Shown here piece after piece: positions 6,738-14,295 of a DNA stretch of 64,000 nucleotides. The stretch spans positions 1 to 64,000 of IMG/VR virus record IMGVR_UViG_3300047198_000026, one strand, 5' to 3'. Position numbers and translations under genes: made by a program. How positions within the stretch are numbered: position 1 is the first letter of the stretch; every line of letters begins with the position of its first letter. The DNA is from a virus. The notes under the pieces are model-generated. The model did no database searches. It had not been told where the DNA came from and saw only the letters and a program-made list of their open reading frames with translations.

Positions 6738-7711
6738 TGTTCTATCCTCTTCACATCTATGGCTTCCTTTACTGTCTTGAAGAAATCTCGACCCAACTGT
6801 GTCATCCTATCTTTAAGGAAGGATGTAATCTCTTCTGTCTGTTCTTCCGTTGTGGTATGGGCTGGGCAATTCTGAACAGAAATCTCTACCGCTACCTCCA
6901 TTCCCTTACCTGTGGTTGAGATTGTAGCCGTGGAATTCTTATTCTTTAAGACTTCCCTCAAGAAGAATATATCACAGCCATGCTTTAGCATCTGGTCAAT
7001 GTCCTTCTCAATATAATCAGCTAAAGCAATCTGACCACCAAGAAGAAGGGAATCATTATCATTCTCAAAGCCTGTCCAGAATAGGCAAGGCTCTCTGTAA
7101 CCCCCACCTTTCAGCAAGTCAAGAATTTTATCAGTCTCCTTCTTGATGAAACCAATCTTTCCAGTCCTTTGTAACTCATAGATCGTAGAGATGGCTTGGT
7201 CTAGCAATTGATTTGCCCTGCTTGGATTGTGAACCACATCACATATCCAAAGGATATTAGACTTGAGGTGGTACCACCCAAGGTTCTCTCCCTTCCCATT
7301 AACGAAATTGACACTTGGAATCACATCAAGGGGAAACTTTCTGATCTCATCTTCCACTGGGCTTTCCGTATCGACTGTGGATGTCAAGGGAGAAGTTAAA
7401 CCTGTCTTCAACATTTTGGCTGCCCAAGTATAGGATGGTCGGGGGGCTATCATGGTAACCTCACCCTTCCCTTGGTACTTGTCTGCCCCCACTACCTCAC
7501 ACTTAATGTAGATTGTGTTTGGCTGGATAGGTTGTAAATCCAACGCATCTTCTTTCATCTCATCAAGAGTCAACTCCCGATCATACTTTGTTATTTGACA
7601 CTTAAGATGACTGATGACAGCATTGAATCCACAATGTTGAACCTTTTGAAGGACTGTCTTACACCGATCCTTTGTCAATCCTTCATACTCCAATAAAACT
7701 ATGTTCTTCAT
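6728..7711 (-). CDS. Hypothetical protein, 327 aa
   Basis: The start is the ATG at 7711 (site AGAAAGGAGAAAGCACT); an upstream extension exists but is Lys/Thr-rich and lacks such a site. The body is a soluble α/β protein with few distinctive motifs; the C-terminal ~80 residues are predicted helical. It is flanked by MxxSxN genes and lies in the same operon as the MoxR/VWA pair. ATGA overlap with the upstream gene shows coupling. I do not recognise a function. Confidence 0.65.
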   Translation of the reverse strand: MKNIVLLEYEGLTKDRCKTVLQKVQHCGFNAVISHLKCQITKYDRELTLDEMKEDALDLQPIQPNTIYIKCEVVGADKYQGKGEVTMIAPRPSYTWAAKMLKTGLTSPLTSTVDTESPVEDEIRKFPLDVIPSVNFVNGKGENLGWYHLKSNILWICDVVHNPSRANQLLDQAISTIYELQRTGKIGFIKKETDKILDLLKGGGYREPCLFWTGFENDNDSLLLGGQIALADYIEKDIDQMLKHGCDIFFLREVLKNKNSTATISTTGKGMEVAVEISVQNCPAHTTTEEQTEEITSFLKDRMTQLGRDFFKTVKEAIDVKRIEQCR

Positions 7712-8088
7712 AGTGCTTTCTCCTTTCTTTTTTGGTATCTTCGTTGGTGTCTGTTTAGTTTTGTTGGTACCTCCCAATACTTGGGAGCCTTGGGCTGTTG
7801 AGCTATAGCCTTTAGAAGTTCCACTTCACTCTTTGTGTTAACTTGTATCTTCCTCCAAGAGGCTCTTACTGCCCCTGTCCTTGTTGAGTTCCCTGCTATC
7901 TTTAATCCTGTGGATTTCTCTGTGACAATCCATTCACCTCCTTCTGGATCCTTATGAAGGAAGAAGGAAATCCCATTCCAGTCTTTAAAGGTAAGTCTCT
8001 TCTCAACCTCAACCACTTCCCATTTTGTTTCCCTTCTGGATGTACAAATAACTGCCAGATCTTTTTTCTCATTTTTTGATATGTCCAT
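7708..8088 (-). CDS. Hypothetical protein, M-x-x-S-x-N start
   Basis: A 126-aa protein starting MDISKN. Residues 25-75 alternate charged and hydrophobic residues (W-E-V-V-E-V-E ... I-S-F-F-L-H ... G-E-W-I-V-T-E), suggesting a β-sheet domain. The C-terminus is basic with N-R-H-Q-R-R-Y-Q-K-R-K. The stop overlaps the next start as ATGA. No family recognised. Confidence 0.6.
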   Translation of the reverse strand: MDISKNEKKDLAVICTSRRETKWEVVEVEKRLTFKDWNGISFFLHKDPEGGEWIVTEKSTGLKIAGNSTRTGAVRASWRKIQVNTKSEVELLKAIAQQPKAPKYWEVPTKLNRHQRRYQKRKEKAL

Positions 8089-8275
8089 TAGCTATCCTTC
8101 TACAGGATTGAGAAGTTATCTTCCGCCGTGTTCCCTTATCCGTTGAGTCGCACCGGTAACTACAATCATGACCGAGTGGGTGTGGCTTTGCATGTGAGCA
8201 GGGGTATCTTCTTCGGTTGTTGTCGCAGCTATTGTGTCTACCACAGATGTATAATTGATTTGGTGACAGTTCCAT
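8069..8275 (-). CDS. CxH-PH-C-family small protein, M-x-x-S-x-N start
   Basis: A 68-aa protein. Two adjacent ATGs (8278 and 8275) are possible; the second gives MELSPN and forms a TGATG overlap with the VWA gene stop. It has L-Y-I-C, then C, P-C-S-H-x-x-P-H, and C-x-x-x-C, matching the family consensus C-x(5-8)-C-x(2-3)-C-x-H-x2-P-H-x(5)-C. The C-terminus is basic. Confidence 0.6.
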   Translation of the reverse strand: MELSPNQLYICGRHNSCDNNRRRYPCSHAKPHPLGHDCSYRCDSTDKGTRRKITSQSCRRIANGHIKK

Positions 8276-9456
8276 CATCTATCCTTATCGTAGTTCATTA
8301 TAATAACATCCCCAAAGGGTGGCTTGAAGCGTTTATTATTGTAGGTTAATAGCCACAGCACAGGGATATCTGGGTTCTTTGGGAAAGAATCACACTCACC
8401 ATCTGTAAATACAATGATGCAGATGGGTTCAAGTTGTTCCTTTTCCATCTGTTTGAATCCACACCTGAAGTCTGTTCCCCCACCTGCTTCAATCTTCATC
8501 TTGTTGATGTCGGTATCATCCGTTATCTCTTGGAAGGGCATGGCCTTGGTATCAAAGAACGATACCTGTAACTCCATCTTCTCATAGGCTGCCAGTATCC
8601 CCTGAATCTCGCTGACCTCTTCCTTCAGTTCTTCTCTACTAATACTTCCAGAGGCATCAATCAGGTTAACTACCATTCCTATTTCTGGGCTCTTGACTGT
8701 GGGAAGATATACGTTGTGACCCACATACTTAGCATTGGGTAACTCCCAAGTGTAATCACATTTTGAGGTGGTTTCAATGAACTGGGACAAGGCTTCCTTC
8801 CAATTGATTCTTGGCTGATTAAGTTCTTCCAATATCCTTTTCAATCCTGCGGGTAAGTTGCCTTGTCTTCTCATGGCTGCCTGTGCTGCCTTGGCATTCT
8901 CGATCTGTTGGGACTGCTCTCCAGCCTTCATCTCTGCCTCACTTCCATTGGAAGGATAGTCTGATACTTGCCCAACATTTCCACTTCCCTCACCAAAGCT
9001 TTTGATCATGGCTTTATACTTCTGGGCGTTCTTTATTATGTACTCATATATTTTCTCAGCTTCCCAACCAGCAAATCTGTTGTCAAGTAGGACTCCTGGT
9101 GGAAGTTTGAAGCCACAGTCTACTAACATCAGGTTGACTGCATAGTCACAAGCCAGATTCCAAATCAGGAAGTCTCTGTTTCCCCGCCTGAAAGGATGAA
9201 GTAGAACCACATGCATTACTTCATGAACCACTACACCAAGCACTTCCTCTGTATTGACCTTACTCACAAACTCTCTTGACCAAATGATTTCCTTTCCATC
9301 TGTCCCCATCGTGGGGATGGGTAGTTTGTTTTCCTTATCCTCATGGATGTCCAACTGTAATCCTACACTGGCAAAGAAGGTATGGTCAAGAACCAATCTG
9401 GTCTTCGACCATGACATCTTCTCATCAGGAGTTAAACTCACATTTGCTTTTGCCAT
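8275..9456 (-). CDS. Metallopeptidase-like plus VWA-like protein (DUF2201 type)
   Basis: A 393-aa protein with two parts. Residues ~55-150 form a zincin-like domain with V-V-H-E-V-M-H-V-V-L-L-H (HExxH) and a conserved W-N-L-A-C-D-Y-A-V-N. Residues ~255-390 form a VWA-like domain with V-N-L-I-D-A-S-G-S-I (MIDAS D-x-S-G-S) and later G-G-G-T-D-F and F-T-D-G. This is the architecture of the DUF2201 family. It is encoded next to a MoxR-like AAA+ ATPase (9664-10716), its usual partner; such pairs act as chaperones or insert metals or subunits into other proteins. The phage role is unknown. Confidence 0.85.
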   Translation of the reverse strand: MAKANVSLTPDEKMSWSKTRLVLDHTFFASVGLQLDIHEDKENKLPIPTMGTDGKEIIWSREFVSKVNTEEVLGVVVHEVMHVVLLHPFRRGNRDFLIWNLACDYAVNLMLVDCGFKLPPGVLLDNRFAGWEAEKIYEYIIKNAQKYKAMIKSFGEGSGNVGQVSDYPSNGSEAEMKAGEQSQQIENAKAAQAAMRRQGNLPAGLKRILEELNQPRINWKEALSQFIETTSKCDYTWELPNAKYVGHNVYLPTVKSPEIGMVVNLIDASGSISREELKEEVSEIQGILAAYEKMELQVSFFDTKAMPFQEITDDTDINKMKIEAGGGTDFRCGFKQMEKEQLEPICIIVFTDGECDSFPKNPDIPVLWLLTYNNKRFKPPFGDVIIMNYDKDR

Positions 9457-9664
9457 GGTTCTGCCTCCTTACTGGCATGCAGTTACAATATAGGGGCTCA
9501 TTCCCCGTGTTAGATCTGTCAGACACATGGGTGCAAGGATACCCTTTACATGGACGATACTTCGGAATGTGTGGTTCTCTATGCTCACAGGCCATTGAAG
9601 GGTATGCCTTCTTACACTCCCTACGAATTTCACACATGTACATTCTATTCTTTGAAATTTCCAT
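9425..9664 (-). CDS. CxH-PH-C-family small protein, M-x-x-S-x-N start
   Basis: A 79-aa protein starting MEISKN at 9664; the ATG shares one base with the AAA+ stop (TAATG). It has M-Y-M-C, C, A-C-E-H-R-E-P-H and C, plus a second Cys pair. It lies between the two partner genes of the MoxR/VWA pair and overlaps the VWA start by 32 nt, so it is probably expressed with them. Confidence 0.6.
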   Translation of the reverse strand: MEISKNRMYMCEIRRECKKAYPSMACEHREPHIPKYRPCKGYPCTHVSDRSNTGNEPLYCNCMPVRRQNHGKSKCEFNS

Positions 9665-10716
9665 TAGAGTATGGTGTCCTTGTGCTTTGTCTGCCATTCC
9701 AAATAGGACTTGTTCTTCCTAAGGGAATGGTCTTTCAGTAGGCAATCCCTCACGATGATGATGTTGAACTCAGCCTTTGCCTGTCTTATTTGACCCTTGG
9801 CATCCTTATATTCCTTGGTCAATCTCTCAGCATACTCAATGATTGGCTTAAAGGTCTGAGCATCTGCTCTCTCGGCTAAGGCTCCACATAAAGCATATAG
9901 CACACTGGCTTCCGTTGGAATGTCTGCCTTAGTGGGATGGGCAATCACTTCATCTATATCAGGGATAGACTCTTTTAGCTTTAGGAATCCCACGAACTCT
10001 GTTGCAAAGCCAGCCCCAACTGCACCCGTCAACATCTCTAGCCGGCACTCATCCGGATAACCTGATGTCATGATCTCTCCAGCATGAGCGATCGTTCTTG
10101 GACAGGGTGTGTTCTTCATATCCCTACTGGCCTCAAACTGATGAAGAAGCTCAGGCCTCCATCTCACAAAGTTTATGAGATCGAAGGGCATCTTATTCGC
10201 TGCTGCCCAGATTGTCCAGTCTGTCAGGTCAACATCAAAAGGTAGGATGGCAAAGAACCTTGACTTGACTGGCTCTAAGATACCCTGAACACCTGCCTTA
10301 TCCTCCCTTCTGTTGGAGCAGGCCATGAATACAACCTGATCAGATATCTTAAACTCATTCAATGAACGAGCTAAGAGTAACTGCATGGCTGCTGCCTGAA
10401 CTGCTGGGGGAGCCTGACCTAAATCATCCAATAGAAAGACTGTCAATTTTGTGGCCTCAATGATTCGGCTCAGGTTAGAGAAGGGAAGGAACACTGCCTC
10501 TGTTCTTCCGTCCTTCTTTTGAATGACCCAAGGCATACCCTTGTAGTTGGTGGGATCATCAACAACAGGATGACTCACAATCAAGTCTGCCTCTGCTGAT
10601 CGGGAAGCCTGCTTTACTACATCAGTCTTTCCAACGCCAGGTGGACCAGTCAATAGAAGGGCTTGCCGACATTCAATGGCCTTCTGCAAACACTTCAATA
10701 ACAAACTTGGTTTCAT
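9664..10716 (-). CDS. MoxR-like AAA+ ATPase
   Basis: A 350-aa protein. Walker A is G-P-P-G-V-G-K-T at ~24-31, Walker B V-F-L-L-D-D-L-G at ~92-99, and sensor 1 F-M-A-C-S-N-R with R-E-D-K-A-G-V after it. These features and the neighbouring VWA protein place it in the MoxR group. The C-terminal 130 residues are helical. MoxR proteins use ATP to remodel partners together with VWA proteins. The stop and start are coupled to neighbours by TAATG and ATGA overlaps. Confidence 0.88.
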   Translation of the reverse strand: MKPSLLLKCLQKAIECRQALLLTGPPGVGKTDVVKQASRSAEADLIVSHPVVDDPTNYKGMPWVIQKKDGRTEAVFLPFSNLSRIIEATKLTVFLLDDLGQAPPAVQAAAMQLLLARSLNEFKISDQVVFMACSNRREDKAGVQGILEPVKSRFFAILPFDVDLTDWTIWAAANKMPFDLINFVRWRPELLHQFEASRDMKNTPCPRTIAHAGEIMTSGYPDECRLEMLTGAVGAGFATEFVGFLKLKESIPDIDEVIAHPTKADIPTEASVLYALCGALAERADAQTFKPIIEYAERLTKEYKDAKGQIRQAKAEFNIIIVRDCLLKDHSLRKNKSYLEWQTKHKDTIL

Positions 10717-10988
10717 CGTTTTCTCCTTTCTTTTTTTATGTTATACTTAGATAGAAATTTAGACCTATTAAATTCCAAGGGTTTTCCTTCCTTAAAGGCG
10801 TGGTAACATAGGGTATGGATCTCATCCGCAGCCCCCCAAGGGAGAGATCTCCAGCATTTTCCATGAGCCATGTAGTATGAGTCTTCATGTGTCTTTCCAC
10901 AAACCACACACTCAACGGTTATCATTCTGCCCCCATAGCTCCTGAAGTATATCAAATCCAAGTGGCGTCTATTCTTTGAGAGTTGCAT
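10713..10988 (-). CDS. Small Cys-containing protein, M-x-x-S-x-N start
   Basis: A 91-aa protein starting MQLSKN. It has E-C-V-V-C-G-K-T-H and later H-G-K-C-W and L-C-Y-H, plausibly a zinc site. The C-terminus is K-K-E-R-R-K-R. It overlaps the ATPase start by ATGA, so it is translated with it. Confidence 0.6.
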   Translation of the reverse strand: MQLSKNRRHLDLIYFRSYGGRMITVECVVCGKTHEDSYYMAHGKCWRSLPWGAADEIHTLCYHAFKEGKPLEFNRSKFLSKYNIKKERRKR

Positions 10989-11360
10989 CTATAAAATTCC
11001 CCGATACTTGATTGTGATTTGGCCCCTGAATCTTTTTGGTTCTTGCCCCTCGATGTGTAGCCACCTATCAGATGTTCCCTTATGTGCCACCACCTTGATT
11101 CCCAGAGGCAGCCAGTTGTTGAGATGCCATTTGACACTACTCCACTTTGGGGGGCGATGTGTATATCCATATGAACTTTTGTATGGCACACTTTGAGAGG
11201 AATCTACTATTGTAAGTTTCTTTGTCTTATAATTGTACTCCACCACAGCATAACTCTGATGGAATACCTTATAAATTCCTTGAGGCCATATCTCTGAGTG
11301 GGTGGCAAATGAATGGTATCTCCTTTTGGGCTCATCACCCACGTTCTCACTCTTTTCCAT
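10989..11360 (-). CDS. Hypothetical protein, M-x-x-S-x-N start
   Basis: A 123-aa protein. The start is set at MEKSEN (11360); 23 extra upstream codons carry no motif. The sequence is rich in aromatic and basic residues with β-like segments (Y-A-V-V-E-Y-N-Y, K-V-V-A-H-K-G, Q-I-T-I-K-Y). No recognised family. Confidence 0.55.
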   Translation of the reverse strand: MEKSENVGDEPKRRYHSFATHSEIWPQGIYKVFHQSYAVVEYNYKTKKLTIVDSSQSVPYKSSYGYTHRPPKWSSVKWHLNNWLPLGIKVVAHKGTSDRWLHIEGQEPKRFRGQITIKYRGIL

Positions 11361-11478
11361 TAGTCTTCCTCCCCATAAGTTTTCCATTGACCAAATCCAC
11401 CATGAGCATAAGGATGCCTCCCAATACAAAGGATGCTACCAATATGACTGCAAGAACGAATGGATGTAATGTTATCAT
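11347..11478 (-). CDS. Small membrane protein
   Basis: A 43-aa protein from an ATG at 11478 (site AGAAAGGAGAAACAAA). Residues 5-27 are one transmembrane helix (P-F-V-L-A-V-I-L-V-A-S-F-V-L-G-G), followed by a basic tail, so the C-terminus is probably cytoplasmic. The upstream frame has no start signal. Function unknown. Confidence 0.6.
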   Translation of the reverse strand: MITLHPFVLAVILVASFVLGGILMLMVDLVNGKLMGRKTNGKE

Positions 11479-11759
11479 TTTGTTTCTCCTTTCTGTTCTT
11501 CCTCTATATATTTGAAGATTGGCTTGCCATGTAGCCAGCATACTAAGGCGGACTGCCAAGCCCAAATAGCCAATCGATTGTTGTCATTCTGTCTTAACAG
11601 CATCCAGAGGGCTTGCTGTGAACCCAGTGTATTTAGGATTGAGTTAACGGCTATGACGGCTGGAGTTTCCCACTCTGTTGCCCCTTGTATGTATTTTGAC
11701 AGAGACTCTCTGATTCCTTGGGGTATGTCTGTCTTTCTTATCCATTTGTATTGAAACAT
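11475..11759 (-). CDS. Hypothetical protein, 94 aa
   Basis: The start has a strong site (AAAGGAGGTGGACA). The protein is mostly helical with many Trp and Gln residues and a charged E-E-E-Q-K-G-E-T-K end. It overlaps the next gene by ATGA. Its first 116 nt are also covered by the reading frame of the gene at 11644-11991. No family recognised. Confidence 0.6.
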   Translation of the reverse strand: MFQYKWIRKTDIPQGIRESLSKYIQGATEWETPAVIAVNSILNTLGSQQALWMLLRQNDNNRLAIWAWQSALVCWLHGKPIFKYIEEEQKGETK

Positions 11760-11991
11760 TGTCCACCTCCTTTGGTAAGATTTCTACCACATGATGCCAT
11801 GTCTTCTTCATTTGAATGGAAAAACGATATTGCTTTAGGAGTTCAAGAATTAAGTCCTTACTAATCTTGACAAGAATTCCGTTCTTTGCTAACCTGTATG
11901 ATGTCAAGTGGATAGCAGTTCCCCATCTATTGGAGAAGACTTCTATCCCATCAATGAGCTTCCCATCAATTATGTTGTAGCTCTTCTCCAT
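11644..11991 (-). CDS. Hypothetical protein with long 3' overlap, M-x-x-S-x-N start
   Basis: A 115-aa protein starting MEKSYN. The first ~75 residues look like a compact α/β protein. The last ~40 residues are Arg/Lys/His/Ser-rich and lie entirely inside the gene at 11475-11759 in another frame. A 116-nt overlap is unusual here, where overlaps are normally 1-40 nt. A lost stop codon and read-through extension is the simplest explanation. Confidence 0.5.
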   Translation of the reverse strand: MEKSYNIIDGKLIDGIEVFSNRWGTAIHLTSYRLAKNGILVKISKDLILELLKQYRFSIQMKKTWHHVVEILPKEVDNVSIQMDKKDRHTPRNQRVSVKIHTRGNRVGNSSRHSR

Positions 11992-12172
11992 TGGGTTCCT
12001 CTTTCAAGTCCTTGTCAGTTAGATGTAGGGCATCCATTAGACTCTCTTTGGTGGGAGTCTGTTGGGCAGGAACCACCACAACAGGTTGAGGCTCTGACTT
12101 CACAATAGGTCTGGCCTCTCTAATTCCCTTTCGAATCTTCACTCTCTTTCCAAAATTTGCTGCTGGTTGCAT
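11966..12172 (-). CDS. Small Pro-rich protein
   Basis: A 68-aa protein with a good site (AAAGGAGGACACG). The N-terminus is basic (F-G-K-R-V-K-I-R-K-G), then P-Q-P-V-V-V-V-P, then an acidic helical end. Likely a linear or peptide-like protein; no family recognised. It overlaps the next gene by 26 nt. Confidence 0.5.
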   Translation of the reverse strand: MQPAANFGKRVKIRKGIREARPIVKSEPQPVVVVPAQQTPTKESLMDALHLTDKDLKEEPNGEELQHN

Positions 12173-12184
12173 CGTGTCCTCCTT

Positions 12185-12448
12185 TCAATGGGACAGTATG
12201 GAAAAGTGCTGTCCGCACACCCTTCTATAACCTTTCTTCGTTGGTGTCCCAGAGGTTGCTGTCCTTTTACACCTGCCATACTGGCACTTCCTTTCAGGCA
12301 TGTCCTTTGGGTCTGGATAACCTAAGATGATGAAGGCATGTTCAAGAGCACTCAGTCCTCCAGCCGTGATTCTTGGGGGGTTATCCAAAGTGAATGCAAA
12401 CTGGTTTACCATGTCCTCTAAAGCCTCTTTAAATTTATTCTTCTTCAT
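12185..12448 (-). CDS. Small zinc-finger-like protein
   Basis: An 87-aa protein. The N-terminal two thirds are helical. The C-terminus has C-x4-C-K-R-T-A, then R-R-V-C-G-Q-H-F, a C-x4-C-x(~15)-C-x2-H zinc knuckle. The ribosome site (AAGGAGGAACTT) is identical to that of the gene at 12470-12622, hinting at a local duplication of the start region. Confidence 0.6.
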   Translation of the reverse strand: MKKNKFKEALEDMVNQFAFTLDNPPRITAGGLSALEHAFIILGYPDPKDMPERKCQYGRCKRTATSGTPTKKGYRRVCGQHFSILSH

Positions 12449-12469
12449 AAGTTCCTCCTTCCCATTTAA

Positions 12470-12622
12470 CTATAATTCTGGTGTCAGGACGGTCTTTAAA
12501 GATGAGACTATCCTCCAGAATGTAATGCCATTAGGCCCAAGCTGGAAGACTCCATACCAATCGACATCATATCCAGACTTCCAGGCACACCTAAAGAAGG
12601 TTGGTCCTGTTCTCTTCTTCAT
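12470..12622 (-). CDS. Small protein, 50 aa
   Basis: A short gene with AAGGAGGAACTT before its ATG. It begins M-K-K-R-T-G-P-T-F-F-R-C-A-W-K and is aromatic-rich with β-like segments, suggesting a compact fold. It is coupled to the upstream gene by an ATGA overlap. Function unknown. Confidence 0.6.
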   Translation of the reverse strand: MKKRTGPTFFRCAWKSGYDVDWYGVFQLGPNGITFWRIVSSLKTVLTPEL

Positions 12623-12924
12623 AAGTTCCTCCTTAGACAATCTATTAAGTCTCTTGTGTTCTCATTGTCAGTGGACAGGAAGGCAGCCTGTAATTCCTTA
12701 CGAACATCATCAATGTTCTTGCTCGCCCTCTGCCTGAATCTGTCAGCCTTACTCATTCTATCCTTACTTAGAAAGAATTCCGTCTCACACTTTGAACTAC
12801 AAAAGCCAAAGACTCTCCTGATAACTGGCAACACCAACTCCTTATCCATGTGGAAAGTCTCTTGTCCATCCACACTCCAAAGAATGCCACCGGTTATCCT
12901 TTTCTTACAGCCCAAGCACTTCAT
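12619..12924 (-). CDS. Zinc-ribbon protein
   Basis: A 101-aa protein. It starts M-K-C-L-G-C-K-K-R-I and has F-C-S-S-K-C-E-T-E-F near residue 41, the FCSxxCE signature of MYM/TRASH-like zinc knuckles. The second half is helical and charged. Such knuckles bind metal or mediate protein contacts. ATGA overlap downstream. Confidence 0.65.
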   Translation of the reverse strand: MKCLGCKKRITGGILWSVDGQETFHMDKELVLPVIRRVFGFCSSKCETEFFLSKDRMSKADRFRQRASKNIDDVRKELQAAFLSTDNENTRDLIDCLRRNL

Positions 12925-13250
12925 TTCTTCCTCTTTTTTAAGTCCTTGAATAACTTCTCCCTCTCCTTTAGTACTTGTGAGACTTCTTCTGTGTCAGTTG
13001 TTACTAGCTTATCTAAATTGCTTTCCTTCGTTCCACACAACTCACATTGATACTCATAGATGTCAAAGTTGTCAGAGTCATGGGTCTCAAAGTTTGCTAA
13101 ATCATCATACTTAATCCCTTCCCTTATAGAAGCCACCGTACAAGTCCCAAAGGCCGTCTCACTGTAGTAGGCAACGGCTGTGGTCTCTTTGCCACAATGC
13201 TTACACCAGTACTTACTTCCATCAAATTCCTTGTTCTTTGACGTTTCCAT
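12921..13250 (-). CDS. Zinc-ribbon protein, M-x-x-S-x-N start
   Basis: A 109-aa protein; start METSKN at 13250. It has W-C-K-H-C-G-K and, ~50 residues later, Y-Q-C-E-L-C-G-T, a complete CxxC...CxxC ribbon. The C-terminus is a charged helix ending in K-K-R-K-K. ATGA overlap with the gene at 12619-12924. Confidence 0.65.
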   Translation of the reverse strand: METSKNKEFDGSKYWCKHCGKETTAVAYYSETAFGTCTVASIREGIKYDDLANFETHDSDNFDIYEYQCELCGTKESNLDKLVTTDTEEVSQVLKEREKLFKDLKKRKK

Positions 13251-13258
13251 ATCGTCTC

Positions 13259-13390
13259 CTAAACAGGGATAGGATTCGTTTTGAGTATAATGATAACCTT
13301 TTCTATTATTTCTAACCATAGAAAATGACTGATAGTATATCCAATTAAGATGCCAACAAATATACCAATTAGAAACATTAAGGTTTTCAT
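13259..13390 (-). CDS. Small membrane protein
   Basis: A 43-aa protein. Residues 3-24 form a transmembrane helix (L-M-F-L-I-G-I-F-V-G-I-L-I-G-Y), followed by an amphipathic stretch. The start lies right behind the stop of the gene at 13392-13559 (TAATATG). Function unknown. Confidence 0.55.
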   Translation of the reverse strand: MKTLMFLIGIFVGILIGYTISHFLWLEIIEKVIIILKTNPIPV

Positions 13391-13391
13391 A

Positions 13392-13559
13392 TTACTCCTC
13401 AATCCTTGTGCCATGAAATCCACGGATAAGTTTCTTCCTTGATACCCGTCTAACCTTTACATTGGTGGGATAGACTATGGGAACAGTCTTAAGCATTCCC
13501 TCTCTCATATAGACTTGAGAGGAGAATCTGGCAAACTTCTTACCAATAATCTTATACAT
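13392..13559 (-). CDS. Small basic protein, 55 aa
   Basis: Starts at 13559, the ATG sharing a base with the stop of the gene upstream (TAATG). Strongly basic with V-R-R-V-S-R-K-K-L-I-R. It may bind nucleic acid. Too short for family assignment. Confidence 0.55.
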   Translation of the reverse strand: MYKIIGKKFARFSSQVYMREGMLKTVPIVYPTNVKVRRVSRKKLIRGFHGTRIEE

Positions 13560-13771
13560 TATAACCGTCTCCTTTCTATCTCATCTTTAAGGGCTAATAA
13601 AAACAATCGTCTATTCCTATAGCAATATCTTCCAAACCACTGAGAGAGTTCAGACACATCGTGGGCGAATCTCCATAAATCCTTGGTGGTGCAGTAGACA
13701 TCTATGGCCTTCTTAGCACTCAATGTGGTCTGTCTCTTGTCCTCTTTAATTAGATTCTTGCTCAGCTTCAT
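13559..13771 (-). CDS. Small protein, M-x-x-S-x-N start
   Basis: A 70-aa protein starting MKLSKN; a longer frame exists upstream but overlaps two real genes. The middle and C-terminus are helical (L-W-R-F-A-H-D-V-S-E-L ... F-L-L-A-L-K-D-E-I-E-R-R). Function unknown. Confidence 0.55.
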   Translation of the reverse strand: MKLSKNLIKEDKRQTTLSAKKAIDVYCTTKDLWRFAHDVSELSQWFGRYCYRNRRLFLLALKDEIERRRL

Positions 13772-13946
13772 TTGATTCCTCTCCACACCATCCACATCCA
13801 TTATGGGGATTGAAAAAGGAGTCATCCCTGCCAACTTTAGGCATCCGCATACAGTTTCTCCGTACTTCGTGTGGCGTCTTATGTCCACATGGCCAAGTGC
13901 ACGAACTATATTTACAGAAATACACTTTATTCTTGCTCAGTTCCAT
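13746..13946 (-). CDS. CxH-PH-C-family small protein, M-x-x-S-x-N start
   Basis: A 66-aa protein starting MELSKN. V-Y-F-C, C, W-P-C-G-H-K-T-P-H and C match the family consensus; a further C-x-x-C lies near residue 54. It overlaps its paralog at 13927-14091 by 20 nt, so the two adjacent genes form a tandem pair. Confidence 0.6.
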   Translation of the reverse strand: MELSKNKVYFCKYSSCTWPCGHKTPHEVRRNCMRMPKVGRDDSFFNPHNGCGWCGEESNEAEQESN

Positions 13947-14091
13947 CCTCAACCTCTAAGCAGACTCCACATCCCTCTCTCCAAGCTTGACAAACCCTCA
14001 TCACAAAAGTATGGGGCTCCCTATGGGGACACCAAAGGGTGCATATCTTATATCGGGGGCATAGCCATAACCTATTCTTTGATATCTCCAT
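13927..14091 (-). CDS. CxH-PH-C-family small protein, M-x-x-S-x-N start
   Basis: A 54-aa protein starting MEISKN. L-W-L-C, C, W-C-P-H-R-E-P-H, C, then C-G-V-C. The shortest member of the family, with both metal-ligand clusters intact. It overlaps the gene upstream by 20 nt and the paralog downstream by 20 nt. Confidence 0.6.
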   Translation of the reverse strand: MEISKNRLWLCPRYKICTLWCPHREPHTFVMRVCQAWREGCGVCLEVEDGTEQE

Positions 14092-14191
14092 CCTCAACCT
14101 CAACCTTGTCAGTTATCTTTGGACAGTCTGTCAGGTTGTCTTTAACACAGAACTGATTCTCTTCACACTTCCTGCATATCTCTGTGTTCAT
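14072..14191 (-). CDS. Small Cys-rich protein, 39 aa
   Basis: Starts at an ATG after AGGTGAAAG. It contains C-R-K-C and, later, C and C with acidic residues (D-K-V-E-V-E-D-G-D), consistent with one metal knuckle. Its stop lies inside the start region of the next gene. Confidence 0.5.
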   Translation of the reverse strand: MNTEICRKCEENQFCVKDNLTDCPKITDKVEVEDGDIKE

Positions 14192-14201
14192 CTTTCACCT
14201 C

Positions 14202-14285
14202 CTATGCTTGAGGATCCCCTAAATCTGTTCCCCTCCAGATGAGCCACACAATTATTAATGCTATTGCTATTATCCAGCCTATCAT
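14202..14285 (-). CDS. Membrane micropeptide, 27 aa
   Basis: Starts at an ATG after AAGGTGAGAG. Residues 2-17 form a single hydrophobic helix (I-G-W-I-I-A-I-A-L-I-I-V-W-L-I-W), then R-G-T-D. The good ribosome site and fit between genes support it, but its size leaves doubt. Confidence 0.45.
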   Translation of the reverse strand: MIGWIIAIALIIVWLIWRGTDLGDPQA

Positions 14286-14295
14286 CTCTCACCTT

